Program-made: the position numbers and the translations under genes
Shown: positions 1 through 10,100 of the stretch, in pieces
How the letters are laid out: every line of letters begins with the position of its first letter
Position numbering within the stretch: position 1 is the first letter of the stretch
Assembly: GCA_039519185.1 (NCBI GenBank)
Contig: CM076851.1
Location: forward strand, 100,189,531-100,253,530
Origin: Astragalus membranaceus
Taxonomy: Eukaryota > Streptophyta > Magnoliopsida > Fabales > Fabaceae
Length of the DNA stretch: 64,000 nucleotides
Reading direction: 5' to 3'
Notes under the pieces: model-generated
What the model was told of the DNA's origin: nothing
Databases searched by the model: none
Seen by the model: the letters and a program-made list of their open reading frames with translations, nothing else

Positions 1-274
1 TATACCAAAATAAGAAAGAAAAACAAAACAACCACCTAAGAAACTAAAAAAGGCATACACCATATGCTATGATTTCTGATTGGTTGATGATGTAAAATAT
101 GTTACAATAATGGTGCACAAAAACTAAAAAAGTTTTACAAAAGTATGGATGACTCATCACAGTATAATATAATTAGATGCATGTGTAAAAAAAAATTGCA
201 CCATATATAAGGAGCTTAGTTAGAACACGAGATATAAGTTTTCAAATAAACTTTGGGAACTGAAATATATATAC

Positions 275-1861
275 CTTTTTGGAGCACTGGTTCCATGGAC
301 AATATTCTTGGTCAATGATGATAGGGTTCCTAACATTAACCATATTAATATCTTCAAAATGCATATCAGTAACTGTAATTGTTCCAGGCTCATTTGGCCA
401 AGTCTTAATCCTAACACCATTATCAGTGTTTGTTAAAGTACAATTCTTAACAAAAAACCCTTGCACATTTGCTTCAGTTGTGAACTTTCCAAGGCTTCCA
501 ACACTAATACCATGACCAGGTCCACAATTAACATTTTGCACTCTAACATTATTGCTACCATCACCTATTGAAACACAATCATCTCCAGTTCCAATGTTTG
601 TGTTAATCACTGTAACATCTGTTGATCTTCCTATGTGGATTCCATCTGTGTTGGTACTTGTTGCTGGTGCACTAATTGTGAACCCATCAAATGTAAAATT
701 GTGACACCCTAATACATTTACATGGAAATTTTTGCTGTCCTTTGATGTTATTCCTTGGATGATTGAATTGTTGAGGAAATTGAAACCGAAATTCTGTTTG
801 CATTGGGAAGAATATAATATTAGAAATGAATGGTAAAGGTACATGTTAGTTACTTGCATTAAAATGCTAAAAAAATATAATTTAAAAATTACAATGACTA
901 AAATAAATAAATATAAAGAGGTTTGAATTAAATTAAAAAAGAGATATATAATGGGGACAATTTCAACTTTCAAGTAAAACAAAAACATGTATCTATTATG
1001 GAAACCAAAAACATATTTAGAGAAATCCTTTACGGCACAAGACGAAATGTGCAGGCCCGTGTAAAGCATTCAGCAGCACGTTTGTATTTTTATGAAAACT
1101 AACTTTATACTTTCTTTTTCTTACATTTCATACAAAATAATTCATACCAAATATTTTTCTTATATATATATATATATATATAATATAAATATTTACCATG
1201 CAGGGGAGTTTCTTGCAATTGTTTCCACAATTTCCTTTCCAAGCAGTTGACCCTTGTTTCCAAGCAGTAGCACCTTGACCATCAAAAATACCCTTGCCTG
1301 ATAATGTGAAATGGTTCATATATTGAACCTTGACCCATTGATCAGCACCTTTGAGATCAACTGGATTTGCAGGTGCTTGAATTGTGCCATCAACTTGAAC
1401 TTCAATAGGTGACTTACAAGGACCCCTAACATCTATTGCATTCATCTTGTATGTGTTATGTGGAATCAGAATTTTCACTGCACTTGTTGATGCACATGCT
1501 TCCTTCCATGCATTTGTGAATGCCTTCAAATTAAACGTAAATCAATTAGAACAAAAACAAAATAATACAATATAATATAGCCATTAACACTATTAATTTG
1601 TTAACAAGATTAAAAAAAGTATTAAAAATGTTAAATTATCAACGAATCATTTTTTTATAAACGTTGTAAATTTCACTTTTTCTGATATTGAAAAATGAGT
1701 TTTACACATAAAATTTCAATGTCAAATCAATAGAATAGTACCTGGGTTATGTCTCCATTTGGTGATCCCCCAAATTTTGATATGTCAAGGACCCCAGATT
1801 GAGCTGAAGGAAAATCAGCTAGAAAGAGGAATGAAACAATAATGGCAATATTGAACTTCAT
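275..1861 (-). CDS. Exopolygalacturonase (GH28), 5' three exons; gene continues off the left edge
   Basis: Secreted pectin-degrading enzyme that hydrolyses alpha-1,4 galacturonan. Three exons fit with GT/AG borders: 1742-1861, 1197-1523 and 275-793 (120, 327 and 519 bases, all phase 0, 322 codons). Exon 1 starts at the ATG at 1859-1861 with a hydrophobic signal peptide (MKFNIAIIVSFLFLADFPSA). Exon 3 holds the GH28 catalytic signatures in order: NTDG, GTGDDC, GHGISVGSLG and RIKTW. The last part of the protein, usually an exon of roughly 70-130 codons, must lie left of base 1; bases 1-274 look like intron and have no recognisable coding. Splice sites, frame and catalytic residues are all intact, so this looks functional. 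Many members of this subfamily are pollen-expressed; that is family knowledge, not something seen here. The enzyme class is firm; the exo rather than endo assignment rests on overall resemblance. Confidence 0.9.
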
Positions 1862-1927
1862 TTTTGAATATTTTTCACTATCTCGTTTTCTTCTTGTACT
1901 TCTCTAAGATGAATTTGGTTTCAAAGT

Positions 1928-1935
1928 TTTTATAG
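1928..1935 (-). promoter_or_regulatory. TATA box of the polygalacturonase gene
   Basis: On the minus strand the sequence reads CTATAAAAAC about 70 bases upstream of the start codon. This is a normal spacing for a plant TATA box with a short leader. Confidence 0.55.
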
Positions 1936-2181
1936 TGGAATGGGAAGCTTCAACACCACAAAAAAGCTAATCAAATCCTTACTAAATTTGATTTTTTTTC
2001 AATTTCTGATTGTCTGGTTGAGTTTTCCGTCTATTAATAGCAATCATTTCTCATCTCCCATCTTTCAATGAGAACAAATTACTATACTATAGTCTTTGAT
2101 CAAAAAAAAGTTACTATACTACCGTCATTTAGGCCCATTGCCTAGCAAAATCAGCATATTTAGGCCCAATAGAAATTGGCT
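1936..2181. other. Upstream region of the polygalacturonase gene, no other feature seen
   Basis: AT-rich sequence between the predicted TATA box and the P450 relic. It presumably holds the distal promoter. I see no repeat or open frame. Confidence 0.4.
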
Positions 2182-2290
2182 AGAAGAATTGCCCTTGGTG
2201 TTGCTAAACTAGCATTTGTACGCTTGGTAAATTGTTATGATGAACAAATAATATGGGGTATGGAGAATTTCATGATGAGGGGATGGGGCC
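2182..2290 (+). pseudogene. Cytochrome P450 C-terminal relic
   Basis: The frame reads RRIALGVAKLAFVRLVNCYD followed by IIWGMENF. This resembles the P450 heme-binding and C-terminal stretch, normally RRICPGxALGxANVELALA...FDWxLPxGM. At DNA level, AGAAGAATTGCCCTTGGTG looks like the RRICPG codons with one T lost and one T gained, so the heme-ligand cysteine is gone and the frame restored. No upstream P450 exons are visible. It is a short decayed fragment and cannot be functional. The assignment rests on about 35 residues and could be chance. Confidence 0.45.
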
Positions 2291-2644
2291 CCAATCCAAG
2301 GCAGGGAAGACCTTTCACAACAAAAAAAAAACAGCCAGTTAGCGACGGTCAAATCCTTCGCTAACAGCAAAAAATCCGCCGCTAATTGTTGTTTGCGACG
2401 GAAGTAGCGGTGGAAATATTCTCTCTCAAATAGGCTGGTTGCTAACACGTAGTAACAGAATTGGAAAATTTGTCGCAAATTAGTAATGGCCAAATTTGTC
2501 GCTAATTAGCGACGACCATTTCCGTCCCAACACATTTACCACGTGTTATCATTAGCGACGGATGCGATAGCCAACCTGCTTATTTATATTTATTATGATA
2601 TTACTAATAAATATTTCTAGAATAACTAAATAGAATCTGAATCA

Positions 2645-3130
2645 TCATAAATTAGTCTGAGACAGATTGATTGAGCGGCAGCTGTGAAGCGAGCCACCCT
2701 TATCTAAAGCTCGGTTCTTCTTGGTTTGTGCATAGAGCTTTTGGTCATCAATCGAAGCCCAGTGTGCCTTGAGGGCCGTCCAGACAGACTCACCTATCCA
2801 ACGCGACCTCCGATCTATAATCCGCACCTTAAAAAGTATATCTGACAGACGATGGCCCACTTCCGTGTTAAAAGTCTTCCTTACGTCTTTCTCTTCCTCT
2901 GCTTTCCACATCACTCTCATCTGTATTAAGTAAAATCAAAATATGTATTAGTAATTATATTAAATATTAAACAATAAATTAAAGTTAACAATATAGGTCA
3001 TGACATTATTGATACTTACCTTAAATCAATCAAAAGATCTCTTTCTGTTGCGACACTCACAAACGACCACTTTGGCCAGAATTGCGGATACTTTTTCTTA
3101 TTCACATGGGTGATTGCCTTTGAAGGAACC
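2645..3130 (-). pseudogene. CACTA Transposase_24-like gene, two exons visible
   Basis: Two exons fit: 3020-3130 (ends at a GTAAGT donor) and 2645-2920 (starts after TTAATACAG). The second exon has the C-terminal pattern of plant Transposase_24 proteins: WIGESVWTALKAHW, then YAQTKKNRAL, then GGSLHSCRSI; the family usually has KKNRxxxxGGSxHxxGS. The first exon has FWPKWSFVSV, matching the part just before it. The N-terminus is not recognised upstream. It is probably a relic of the second CACTA gene, involved in DNA binding or regulation. Confidence 0.6.
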
Positions 3131-3193
3131 AACATGTATAATAAAAGATATATCAAACAATAAAACAAATATATAAGTCGTAGCATAATTAAA

Positions 3194-3418
3194 TTATATT
3201 AAATAAAAAAAGGGCGATGTTGATGATTCGATATATGGAGTAAATCCATCAGAGCACAAGCCATGCCAAACATTTCGTGGGTCTGAGGCAAAATCTGAAT
3301 GCAAAAGATCAAAGTTTTTCCACGCTTCACCGTCAGATGGGTGGCGTAAAACGTCCCAAGTATGCTTGTTCTCATAGTGCCACATTATTTTCTTAGCAAT
3401 TTTAGTCGATGTAAACAT
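3194..3418 (-). pseudogene. TNP2 (Transposase_21) CACTA transposase fragment
   Basis: 74 codons with the TNP2 core signatures LRHPSDGEAWKNFD, FASDPRNVWHGLCSDGF and TPYIESS, which correspond to the family pattern LRHPADxxAWxxFD...DPRNVRLGLxxDGFNP. A full TNP2 is 700 or more residues, so this is a small central piece. The frame ends in AT-rich sequence at 3194. It encodes no usable enzyme. Confidence 0.75.
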
Positions 3419-3489
3419 TCTCTACAACCTTGGAACTAATGGAAAATAGAACCACAACTTTACAGATACGAGTTTATAATTACGTTTTT

Positions 3490-4095
3490 CTGGTCTGTTT
3501 GTAAATGAGGAGGTGAAGGGTATTTATAGTCTTCATCGGAGAGGTTTCTTCAAGGTAAAGTTTGCTTGGAAAGAGGTTAATTGAACTTGCATCCACTTGT
3601 TTCAAAAAGATTGATTTGATTACGAAACTTCTACCAAAGGGGTCCTATGGTGTAAGGACAAGTGCCCTAAAAAGTGCAAGTTGCAAGTCATGTTGCCAAT
3701 AGAGTGGCGCTGAGGTGAGCAACTTGGGCCACTTGCGTAACTTTTTGAGTTGTGAGCTCATAGCGACGTCATCATGGTAATGTTGTGTCATCCATTGCTT
3801 TTGCATCTAATGTTGTAGCATTTCAGTCTTCTAATGTCGTGGCATTCCAATCTTTTGATGCTGTGGCATTTGCAAGCTTTTGATGTTGTGGTGTCTAATG
3901 CTGTAGCATTTGAACAATCGCATAAAAATACCACAAAACGTCTAAGAGAGCCGAGTTGTTTATCAAAACATTCTTTAACCCTTGTTTTATGTTTTCTTGC
4001 GTATTTGACTATTTACAAGACAATATTATTGAGATTCAAGTAATAATTTAAGTCTTAGAAGCATAAATGACTCTATAAAAAATAGAGTCATTACA
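3490..4095 (-). repeat. Partial LTR of an Athila-like element (element G)
   Basis: The minus-strand LTR start is TGTAATGACTCTAT at 4095, directly after a polypurine-tract region. Arms AATGACTCTAT (4066-4076) and ATAGAGTCATT (4082-4092) form an 11-base-pair hairpin at the LTR edge. About five copies of a GATGTTGTAGCATTT-like dyad lie at 3809-3911. A TATA box (ACTATAAATA on the minus strand, 3521-3530) lies near the lower end. The LTR then breaks off at the CACTA relic, so only about 600 bases remain. The lower edge is approximate. Confidence 0.55.
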
Positions 4096-5419
4096 CACCC
4101 AAACTTAAACCATTACTTGTCCTCAAGTATTGACACTTGGAACAAGACAAACTATTTAAATAGACTTTGAAAATTAGAAAAACAGATCAGGTACATCCTT
4201 TGCTATGACAGATTTTCAAAACTGGACTTAAAAGGTTCAATTTTCAGATTTTTTCATAACACACACATGATGCTGCAACATTAGATGTTGTGGCGTTACA
4301 CAAACACCATTGCTTACAACATTCAAAATTATTACTGCTTATTTGTGTGAGTGTGTGACTGCTGAATTTAGATCAATTCTTAGCTAGTTTTAAAATTCCT
4401 CCTAGCCTTGAAAAAAGTAGTTTGCTTTTGATCAAGTCAAAGAATTTTCAAAAAGTGGAACAACCTAACAACTTCATCATAAGTATTGGGGGGCTTCAAA
4501 GCACAATAAAGGGCTTGATCAAGTATTTCAGATTAATTTTGGTCAGTGCACCATTTATTTTCTAAAAACCTTTCTTTTCTCTCATTTTCTTTCTAGGTTG
4601 ATCATCTTTTGACTGAAACCATAATGATGTCTTCACAAAATAGCCTCCCTACTCAATGATCAACCTTGCTGCATTGCTCTTGTTTTTCTGTTTTTGATTT
4701 TTCTTTCTTTTCTTCTTTGTTTTTCTAAGCAACTACAACATTATTCTCTCTTTTCTTTCTTTTTCCTATTGTTCAGTGCACTGTCCTTTTTCATTCTTAG
4801 TACTTTGGCCTTAATAAAACCGATGCACCCCCAAACTTAGTTTCATATGCTATTCCAATTTTTTAGTAGAAATTTGACCTTGATCTTAGTTTACTAACAC
4901 TAATCTTAGAGTTGGATTATTTCTAACTAGCTAAGTTTCTTTCTAACTTCAGAGTTTATGTGTGGAAGCATCAATAAAGCTAATCATTGTTCAACAATGC
5001 TACTCTAGACACACAGATTTAATGATAATTAAATCTAGCCCATAAGTCACAGATCCTATTTCTGAAAGATAAGGGACTTATAGCTGATCATGCTTCTAAT
5101 CTATTAGCCTAAATTTTTAACACAACATAAATTATATTAGCACACAAACTTACTTAATTTAACATACACAGCCTATTACTAGAAGTTCACAAAAAATATA
5201 GCATTCATAGACATATCCTCCCACCCCCACCCCCTGAACTTAAAATCCGACAGTGTCCTCACTGCACCTGCATAATCAAGGGGAGAATAGTGTGCAAAAA
5301 ATAATTAAACATAACCAGATTTTAAAAGTGCTAGACAACTGCTGGATGCAATTATGCATGCTACAACATCCAACAGGTTTATTTAAAAGTAACAGATATT
5401 TAAACATAAAAAGGGTAAG
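4096..5419 (-). other. 3' non-coding region and polypurine tract of element G
   Basis: On the minus strand the stretch next to the LTR reads ACTTGAGGACAAGTAATGG then TTTAAGTTTGGGTG, the signature found before the 3' LTR of the other Athila-like elements here (C, D, J). A second block, AACTAAGTTTGGGGGTGCA, lies near 4830. No coding is seen. ATGTTGTAGCAT-like dyads recur at 4269-4298 and near 5357. Confidence 0.55.
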
Positions 5420-6112
5420 TTACTTCTTTGAGGCACCACTCCTCAGCCTGCTACTTGCTCTGACTGGTGCGTGCTTGGTTTTCTGCTTCTTATTCTTTGG
5501 CTCCTCAGTTGTTTCAGCAGTGGATGCTGCGGCTTTGGAGGCTTCGGCATCAGGTTCCTTTTGTGTAGCAGCAACTTCTTTCTTCTCAATCTGTGACTGG
5601 GCAGACATCAATTCTTGCCTCAGTGCAGCAAGAGTATCCATCACCAGTTTCTTGGAAGCTTATGCTATTGCTGGATCTATCTGTGATTGCTTCTCTATGG
5701 ATGGCGTAGCATCAGGCTTGTCGGTGGATACTGGGGCATTAGGCGTGTTTGTGGGCATTAGGTGCTTCAACATCAGTCTTCTGATGAACTTCTTCATCCT
5801 AACTGGAGTTTTGTTGCTGGCCTTTGTCCTGCTCCTCTCCCTTGATCTTCTTCCTCCTCAGCTTCCTCTTCAGCTTCCTCCTGGATATCCTGCAATTTTT
5901 TTTTGGAGGTGTCTTAGATACACCATATTTTTCAGATGATGCTGCAGCAATGAGTGTTCACAGCACTTTGCTGATGCTGTTGTTATTGTTGATTTGTTTC
6001 CTTTGGGGCTTAATTAAGTAGGTGGATCTTGTTGTGGTGGTGTGAGTTCTTTGGTGATTTCAGGGGGTGTCTTTTCCTTGGTGGTGGTTGTTTTTGTTTC
6101 AGTTGGTATGTT
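5420..6112 (-). pseudogene. C-terminal tail of the PF20167-type ORF of element G, part after the CACTA insertion
   Basis: Just left of the transposon the frame continues for 32 codons (PTETKTTTTKEKTPPEITKE and so on), then meets TAA near 6013. Further down, a lysine/glutamate/alanine-rich frame at 5420-5644 ends in RASSRLRSGASKK before a stop. That ending is like ARQSGRLRSSTLNK, which closes the polyprotein of element C. The piece is frameshifted and has lost continuity. It is low-complexity sequence, probably a disordered tail. Confidence 0.5.
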
Positions 6113-6119
6113 CACTACA

Positions 6120-6370
6120 AGAAAATCGACGATTTCCGACGACAAATTCCGTCGCAAATGCAGCGATTTTCATCACAAATTGACGTTTCCGACGAACTTT
6201 CCGACGGACAAAAATCCGTCGCAAAATCGCTCGTCACAAATCCTTTCCGACGGATATTTTCGTCGCAAATGTCTCGGTCGCAAAGTCGTCGGAAATCCGT
6301 CGCAAATATCCGTGGCAAAGCCGTCGCAAATTCTGACACCTTTTTGTCGCACATCCGTCAGAAATTTAAA
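6120..6370. repeat. Left subterminal repeat zone of the Pack-CACTA
   Basis: Dense, alternating CGACGG, CCGTCGC and TCGTCGC motifs in both orientations. It matches the zone at 9110-9300 in kind and the zone at 2330-2575 of the older CACTA. In the family such repeats bind the TNPA-type protein. Confidence 0.75.
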
Positions 6371-6784
6371 AAAAAATAAAAATAATTAAATTATACATCC
6401 AAAATACTATTTAATAATTATGTCTATACATACTAGAGGAGTTGCTGAAGAGCAACGGAAATTGTGATAAAAAGTTACAATAAAAAAGATGAATAAAATA
6501 GTGAGATAAAGTAGATGAATATCATAACATACCTATAATGAATCAAAATGCAAGTGAACTGTCAATGGGAGAATATCATGACTTGGGACTAATAACTTGA
6601 TCAAGCACAAACATTAAACCAATAAAGTCAAAGTACACTTATTAACAAAATTAGAATAAATCAAAATTAGCCAAAATTTATGCGCTCAAACATGTACAAT
6701 ATGAGGAACCAAAGTGAACACAACATTATGGGTCTATCTAACTTACTTTTGTGGTTGTTGATGTTTACTGTGACCTGTTGTTCT

Positions 6785-7500
6785 TAGGGACCAATCTCTG
6801 TGTTTTAGAATTAGACTTTGGGTGAACTTCTCGATGAGCAAAACCATAACTAATTGGAAGGTCTCCAGCATCAGGATTTGTTGCCCTCCAAACTGTCATC
6901 AACCCTTTGCCAATACCATGTTTATTCAACCAATGGCGTGAACACCTGGCATACTCTTGAGTAAAACTTCAAAATATAAACTAACAGATGGTTGGTTTGA
7001 CCTGTTCAATATGTTCAAGTTCTTTTTGATAGTCGTCTTCTGTGTACTCTAGTATTTCAAATTGAGCTCGTCTGTTAGCTGTGAAAGACCATCTTGGATT
7101 CAGAATTGAAGACAATACATTTAAATTACAAAGAAAAAGACATAAAGGAAATAAAGAATAAAAGAAGACAAACGAATTGATGAAGATATGCATACCAAAA
7201 TTTCCAGAGTTGACACGAATCTTATCAAAGCATTCAGCTACTCGCAAAGCAACAGTGGGAGCAAAATGAATGTCAGCAACCAACGGTATGTTGTAGCTGG
7301 ACATAAGTAAACAAGGAAGCAGATGAATACATAAACAATATAGGCTTACAACATCGACCATGTCTAATATAGCTCAGTATAATTTATGCTTACTTTTTCT
7401 GCACAAGGGAGTTTTTAATCTCAAAACATGCATCAACTTCTTTCTTCCCTTGAACCGTTATCCGGACAATATCAACTCCTTTATCAGCGATTCTCATCAC
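6785..7500 (-). pseudogene. ispG: Captured exons of HDS (4-hydroxy-3-methylbut-2-enyl diphosphate synthase)
   Basis: HDS is the penultimate enzyme of the plastid MEP isoprenoid pathway. Four consecutive exons are recognisable on the minus strand. A, 7394-7500: VMRIADKGVDIVRITVQGKK. B, 7196-7296: IPLVADIHFAPTVALRVAEC. C, 7002-7079: RRAQFE then YTEDDYQKELEHIEQ. D, from 6945: VFTPLVE, then degraded. Every A-B, B-C and C-D border has GT/AG sites and the codons split across introns rejoin correctly (AA+C, G+CT). So genomic DNA with introns was captured, not a cDNA. Exon D has a stop directly after PLVE and decays. This is roughly 100 of about 740 residues and is not functional as HDS. Confidence 0.85.
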
Positions 7501-8428
7501 CTGCCAATAGACAGAACATAAATAAGGATAACTAAATACATAGTGAACATTATATAAAGTAATAAACTCTGGATTAGCTCAGCCAACCACCCCAAGTACA
7601 AATATAAAATATGCAATTTGAAGATATTTGTCTATACCAAAAAAATAACCTCTATATGATCAAAATCTGTGTTTAAACCTCAAGCAGTATCCTGGGCAAT
7701 TCATTGGTTTCAACCCAAACTCTTGTTTGCCAATCTAAAAGATAGAAAATAGTATAATTTGGTTAGATAACTTGATTGCTTCCAAAAGAAAAATCTCTGG
7801 AAAGTTCTGTAGATGCAATATTTTGATTAAATTAATACTTCTCAATCTCTCTAGAGAAATTAGAGAAATTAAACTGACAAATAGGGGCACATGATTTACA
7901 AGGCCAAAAGAAAAATAGTAAAGCTAAAGAACCAGAGATATTTGAAGTACAAAAAGCAAAAGCCATATGCTAAGCCCAGATATATTTAGTATTTACATTT
8001 ATTTGTGTAGTTGGCTAAGCATTCAGTATTAGTTAGCTTATCTTGTATTACTTGAGCAATCTACATATATTTCTTTGTTGTATCAGAAACACATCAATTA
8101 AATTCAGTCTTTCATTTTCTCTCTCATGATTTCACATTGTCTCATGACAAACAAACAAAAAAAAATCTTCCTAATGAATAATTCTAATATGATATCAAAG
8201 AGCTGTGCAGACATTACCCAACAGCCAGCCAGATCAACTCTTGTGATGATTCCCTCTGGCGCCAAGTCTGTTCCTCATGTCGTTTGTCACCTTCCTATTC
8301 TCTTGACCCTTAGGCCTATCACAATTTATAGCCGTTCCTTGTGCGAAAACACCAAAGTATTTCATGGATGTATGTCTAAATAAATCAAACAATTAAGAAT
8401 GGTTTCATAAGACAGATCAAACACATAC
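7501..8428 (-). other. Intron-like and unassigned DNA inside the Pack-CACTA
   Basis: Between the ThrRS-like and HDS-like exons. A conserved-looking minus-strand frame near 8210-8270 (DLAPEGIITRVDLAGCW) may be another captured exon, but I do not recognise it. The rest is AT-rich and looks like intron. Confidence 0.3.
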
Positions 8429-8540
8429 CTTTAAACAAGCAATTGCCTTGACAAAGGATGTGTTAGGTGTGTGTTCCACGACACAAATCAACGAGGGGAC
8501 CACAGATCTTGCCATAAAACCAGCCTCGTTTATTTCCGGT
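8429..8540 (-). pseudogene. Captured exon of threonyl-tRNA synthetase
   Basis: The exon runs from an acceptor (GTTACAG at 8541-8547) to a GTATGTG donor. It encodes CGPLVDLCRG, then after a shift PNTSFVKAIACLK, matching the plant ThrRS stretch CGPLVDLCRGPHIPNTSFVKAFACLK. This lies in the second additional/editing-side domain where the conserved CGPxxDLCRGPH motif sits. Two bases are missing after CRGTH, which breaks the frame. The first 13 or so residues of the exon do not match ThrRS. It lies upstream of the HDS exons in the same orientation, so one transcript could join both. Confidence 0.75.
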
Positions 8541-8829
8541 CTGTAACAAAAAGAACCTGCAACACACATTCAATATATTATAAATTATAAATAATACAAA
8601 ACAAATAAAAAGAAAAAGGGATCGATTATGAACCATCACCTGTTTACCTAGAAGCTTCAAAGTAGAGGAACACCCACTGAATGCTTCTTCAAAGTTTGAT
8701 ATAGGAACAAAGGAGTCTTAGGGTTTGGATTGAAGTTGACAAATTAGGAATAGGGGGTTAGGGTTTAGAATTAATCAAACATTAGGGATTTTGTGTAGAA
8801 TATAAGTATAATAGAAGAAGAAAACGTAC

Positions 8830-8853
8830 CCTTGAGGAAGAAGAAGAAGCCAT
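8830..8853 (-). CDS. Possible first coding exon of the chimeric Pack-CACTA transcript
   Basis: Minus-strand ATG at 8851-8853 gives MASSSSSR and runs directly into a GTACG donor at 8829-8828. Upstream (8854-9060) is CT-rich, leader-like DNA. Another possible exon lies at about 8650-8710 (frame NFEEAFSGCSSTLKLLG, then a GTAAAC donor). It could be the 5' end of the captured synthetase gene. Whether it is transcribed is unknown. Confidence 0.35.
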
Positions 8854-9109
8854 TTTCTGGTTATGGTTCGGATTGGCGGTGAGGAGGAGCGATTCTGCTT
8901 TTCAGTGGTGGAGATAAACTGTGGTTGAAGAGGGGAAGACGAAATGGTGGTGGTGAGAAGTGAAGGACCGGCTGAGCAAAGACAGGGGTGGAGGCTGGTG
9001 GAAGCGGAGGCGGAGAGTGAAAGGTGAAAAAGAGAGAGCGCGACTGAGAGAGAAGTAAGAGTTTGGGGTGAAATGAGGGTACGAGGGTTTAAAGTTTGGT
9101 TAAATGAAA

Positions 9110-9300
9110 TTTGATGGTTTGCGACGGCTTTCCCATGGAAAATCTCGTCGGTAATTAGCGACGAACTTCGAATCCGTTGGAAACATTAGGAGTAAATGAC
9201 AGTTTGTTTCTCTTGAAGTGTTGCGACGAGACTTCCGCCACAAATCCGTCGCATTTAGCGACGGAATATTGGTCCGTCGGAAACGTTCGTAGCAAATCAG
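9110..9300. repeat. Right subterminal repeat zone of the Pack-CACTA
   Basis: Repeated GCGACGG, CGTCGG and TCCGTCG motifs ending at the right terminal inverted repeat. It is the counterpart of 6120-6370. Confidence 0.75.
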
Positions 9301-9316
9301 CCTTATTCTTGTAGTG

Positions 9317-10100
9317 GTTGGAGGTGGGTTCAGGGCTGGTTGTTTGGCTTTTGTGTGGAATGGTTGTTGTTTTCTTGGTGGGTGGGGTTGTATGAGTGGG
9401 TGAGGTAGTTTCTGTGGTGGTGGAGGTTTTTGAGGTGTGTGTTTGTGGTGGAGGTGATGTTGTGGTGGTGGTTGGCTTGATTGGGATATTTGGGGTGGAG
9501 TACTTTTTTCTAAGGGCTTCTTCCCTGATGATTTCTTCAATGTTCTCACTCTCATCACTGTCTTCCTTACCCTCCTCTTCTGTTTCAGAGTCCTCCACTT
9601 CTTCATTCTTTTCCATCTCCTTCACTGCCTTGCTTGCCTCATCCTCTTCAATGGTTTCCTCCAAATCCTCAGAGCTCAAAAGTGGTTCTTCTTCAGTGAT
9701 GACAATCTTCTTCTTAACACTCTTCTCTTTCTTCTTAGCTTTCTCAATAAACTTAGCTTTCGTCCAGCTCACTTTCATGTTCCCTCGCTTGCTCCTCTTC
9801 TTCTTCACCTAAAACCCATGCTGGGAATACTGGTACCTCAATTTGACTCTTTCCCCTAGTACGCTCGTTGAATATTGCCTGCTCCCACTCAAATTGTTCC
9901 TTATGAAATTTCCACATTGCCTGTTGTGCAACATAAATTTCTGTGGCATCAGGGCAGATGATGACGGTCCAACATTCTTCGGTTTCTCCTTAACTTCTGC
10001 TGAAAAAGCACTTTGTGGATTCTTCCTGTCTTCATGCTTGTCAATTGCCACTCCAGCATTAACACTTAAATTTGTAACTAAACACGGGAAGAATAAGTAC
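9317..10100 (-). pseudogene. PF20167-type (putative plant transposon protein) ORF of element G, C-terminal half
   Basis: Reading from 10100 down, YLFFPCLVTNLSVNAGV matches the FFPCLITxLCxxAGV ending of the PF20167 domain that occurs in Athila-like retroelements. A stop near 9808 and a frame change follow. Then comes a 160-codon acidic, lysine-rich and threonine/proline-rich tail (KFIEKAKKKEKSVKKK, ESENIEEIIREEALRKKYST, then TTTTTSPPPQTHTSK) that runs into the Pack-CACTA at 9316. The start is missing: copia sequence begins at about 10100. The function of the family is unknown. Confidence 0.55.

Larger units (their letters stand above)
2316..3490 (-). mobile_element. Decayed CACTA (En/Spm) transposon, truncated
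   Basis: The 2316 end reads CACAACAAAAAAAAAACAGCC, a degraded form of the CACTACAAGAAAA terminus seen intact at 6113. It is followed to about 2575 by subterminal repeats of the GCGACGG/CCGTCGC type. Inside, on the minus strand, are a TNP2 transposase piece and then a Transposase_24-like gene, the order usual for plant CACTA elements. The other end is missing: coding stops near 3430 and Athila-type LTR sequence begins by about 3500. The right boundary is approximate. Confidence 0.65.
6113..9316. mobile_element. Complete Pack-CACTA transposon carrying host gene exons
   Basis: Ends are CACTACAAGAAAA at 6113 and TATTCTTGTAGTG at 9316, inverted copies of each other. The flanking three bases are GTT on both sides (6110-6112 and 9317-9319), the 3-bp duplication expected for CACTA elements. 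Subterminal zones 6120-6370 and 9110-9300 are full of CGACGG/CCGTCG direct and inverted motifs, the usual transposase-binding region. Between them there is no transposase. Instead there are minus-strand exons of plastid HDS and of threonyl-tRNA synthetase with their introns. Removing the element and one GTT restores an open frame in the surrounding PF20167-type ORF, so the insertion is precise. It must have been moved by a transposase from elsewhere. Confidence 0.9.

Noticed and set aside
242..1069. Single 275-codon polygalacturonase frame as one exon
   Set aside because: Its first 90 residues are intron translation; the acceptor CAG at 794-796 restores the normal protein.
8126..8383. Plus-strand 85-codon frame in the Pack-CACTA
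   Set aside because: Antisense to intron-like or exon-like minus-strand DNA and without recognisable domain.
9396..9812. Plus-strand 138-codon frame opposite the PF20167-type tail
   Set aside because: It is the antisense shadow of a lysine/glutamate-rich minus-strand sequence and translates to a serine/valine/phenylalanine-rich string.
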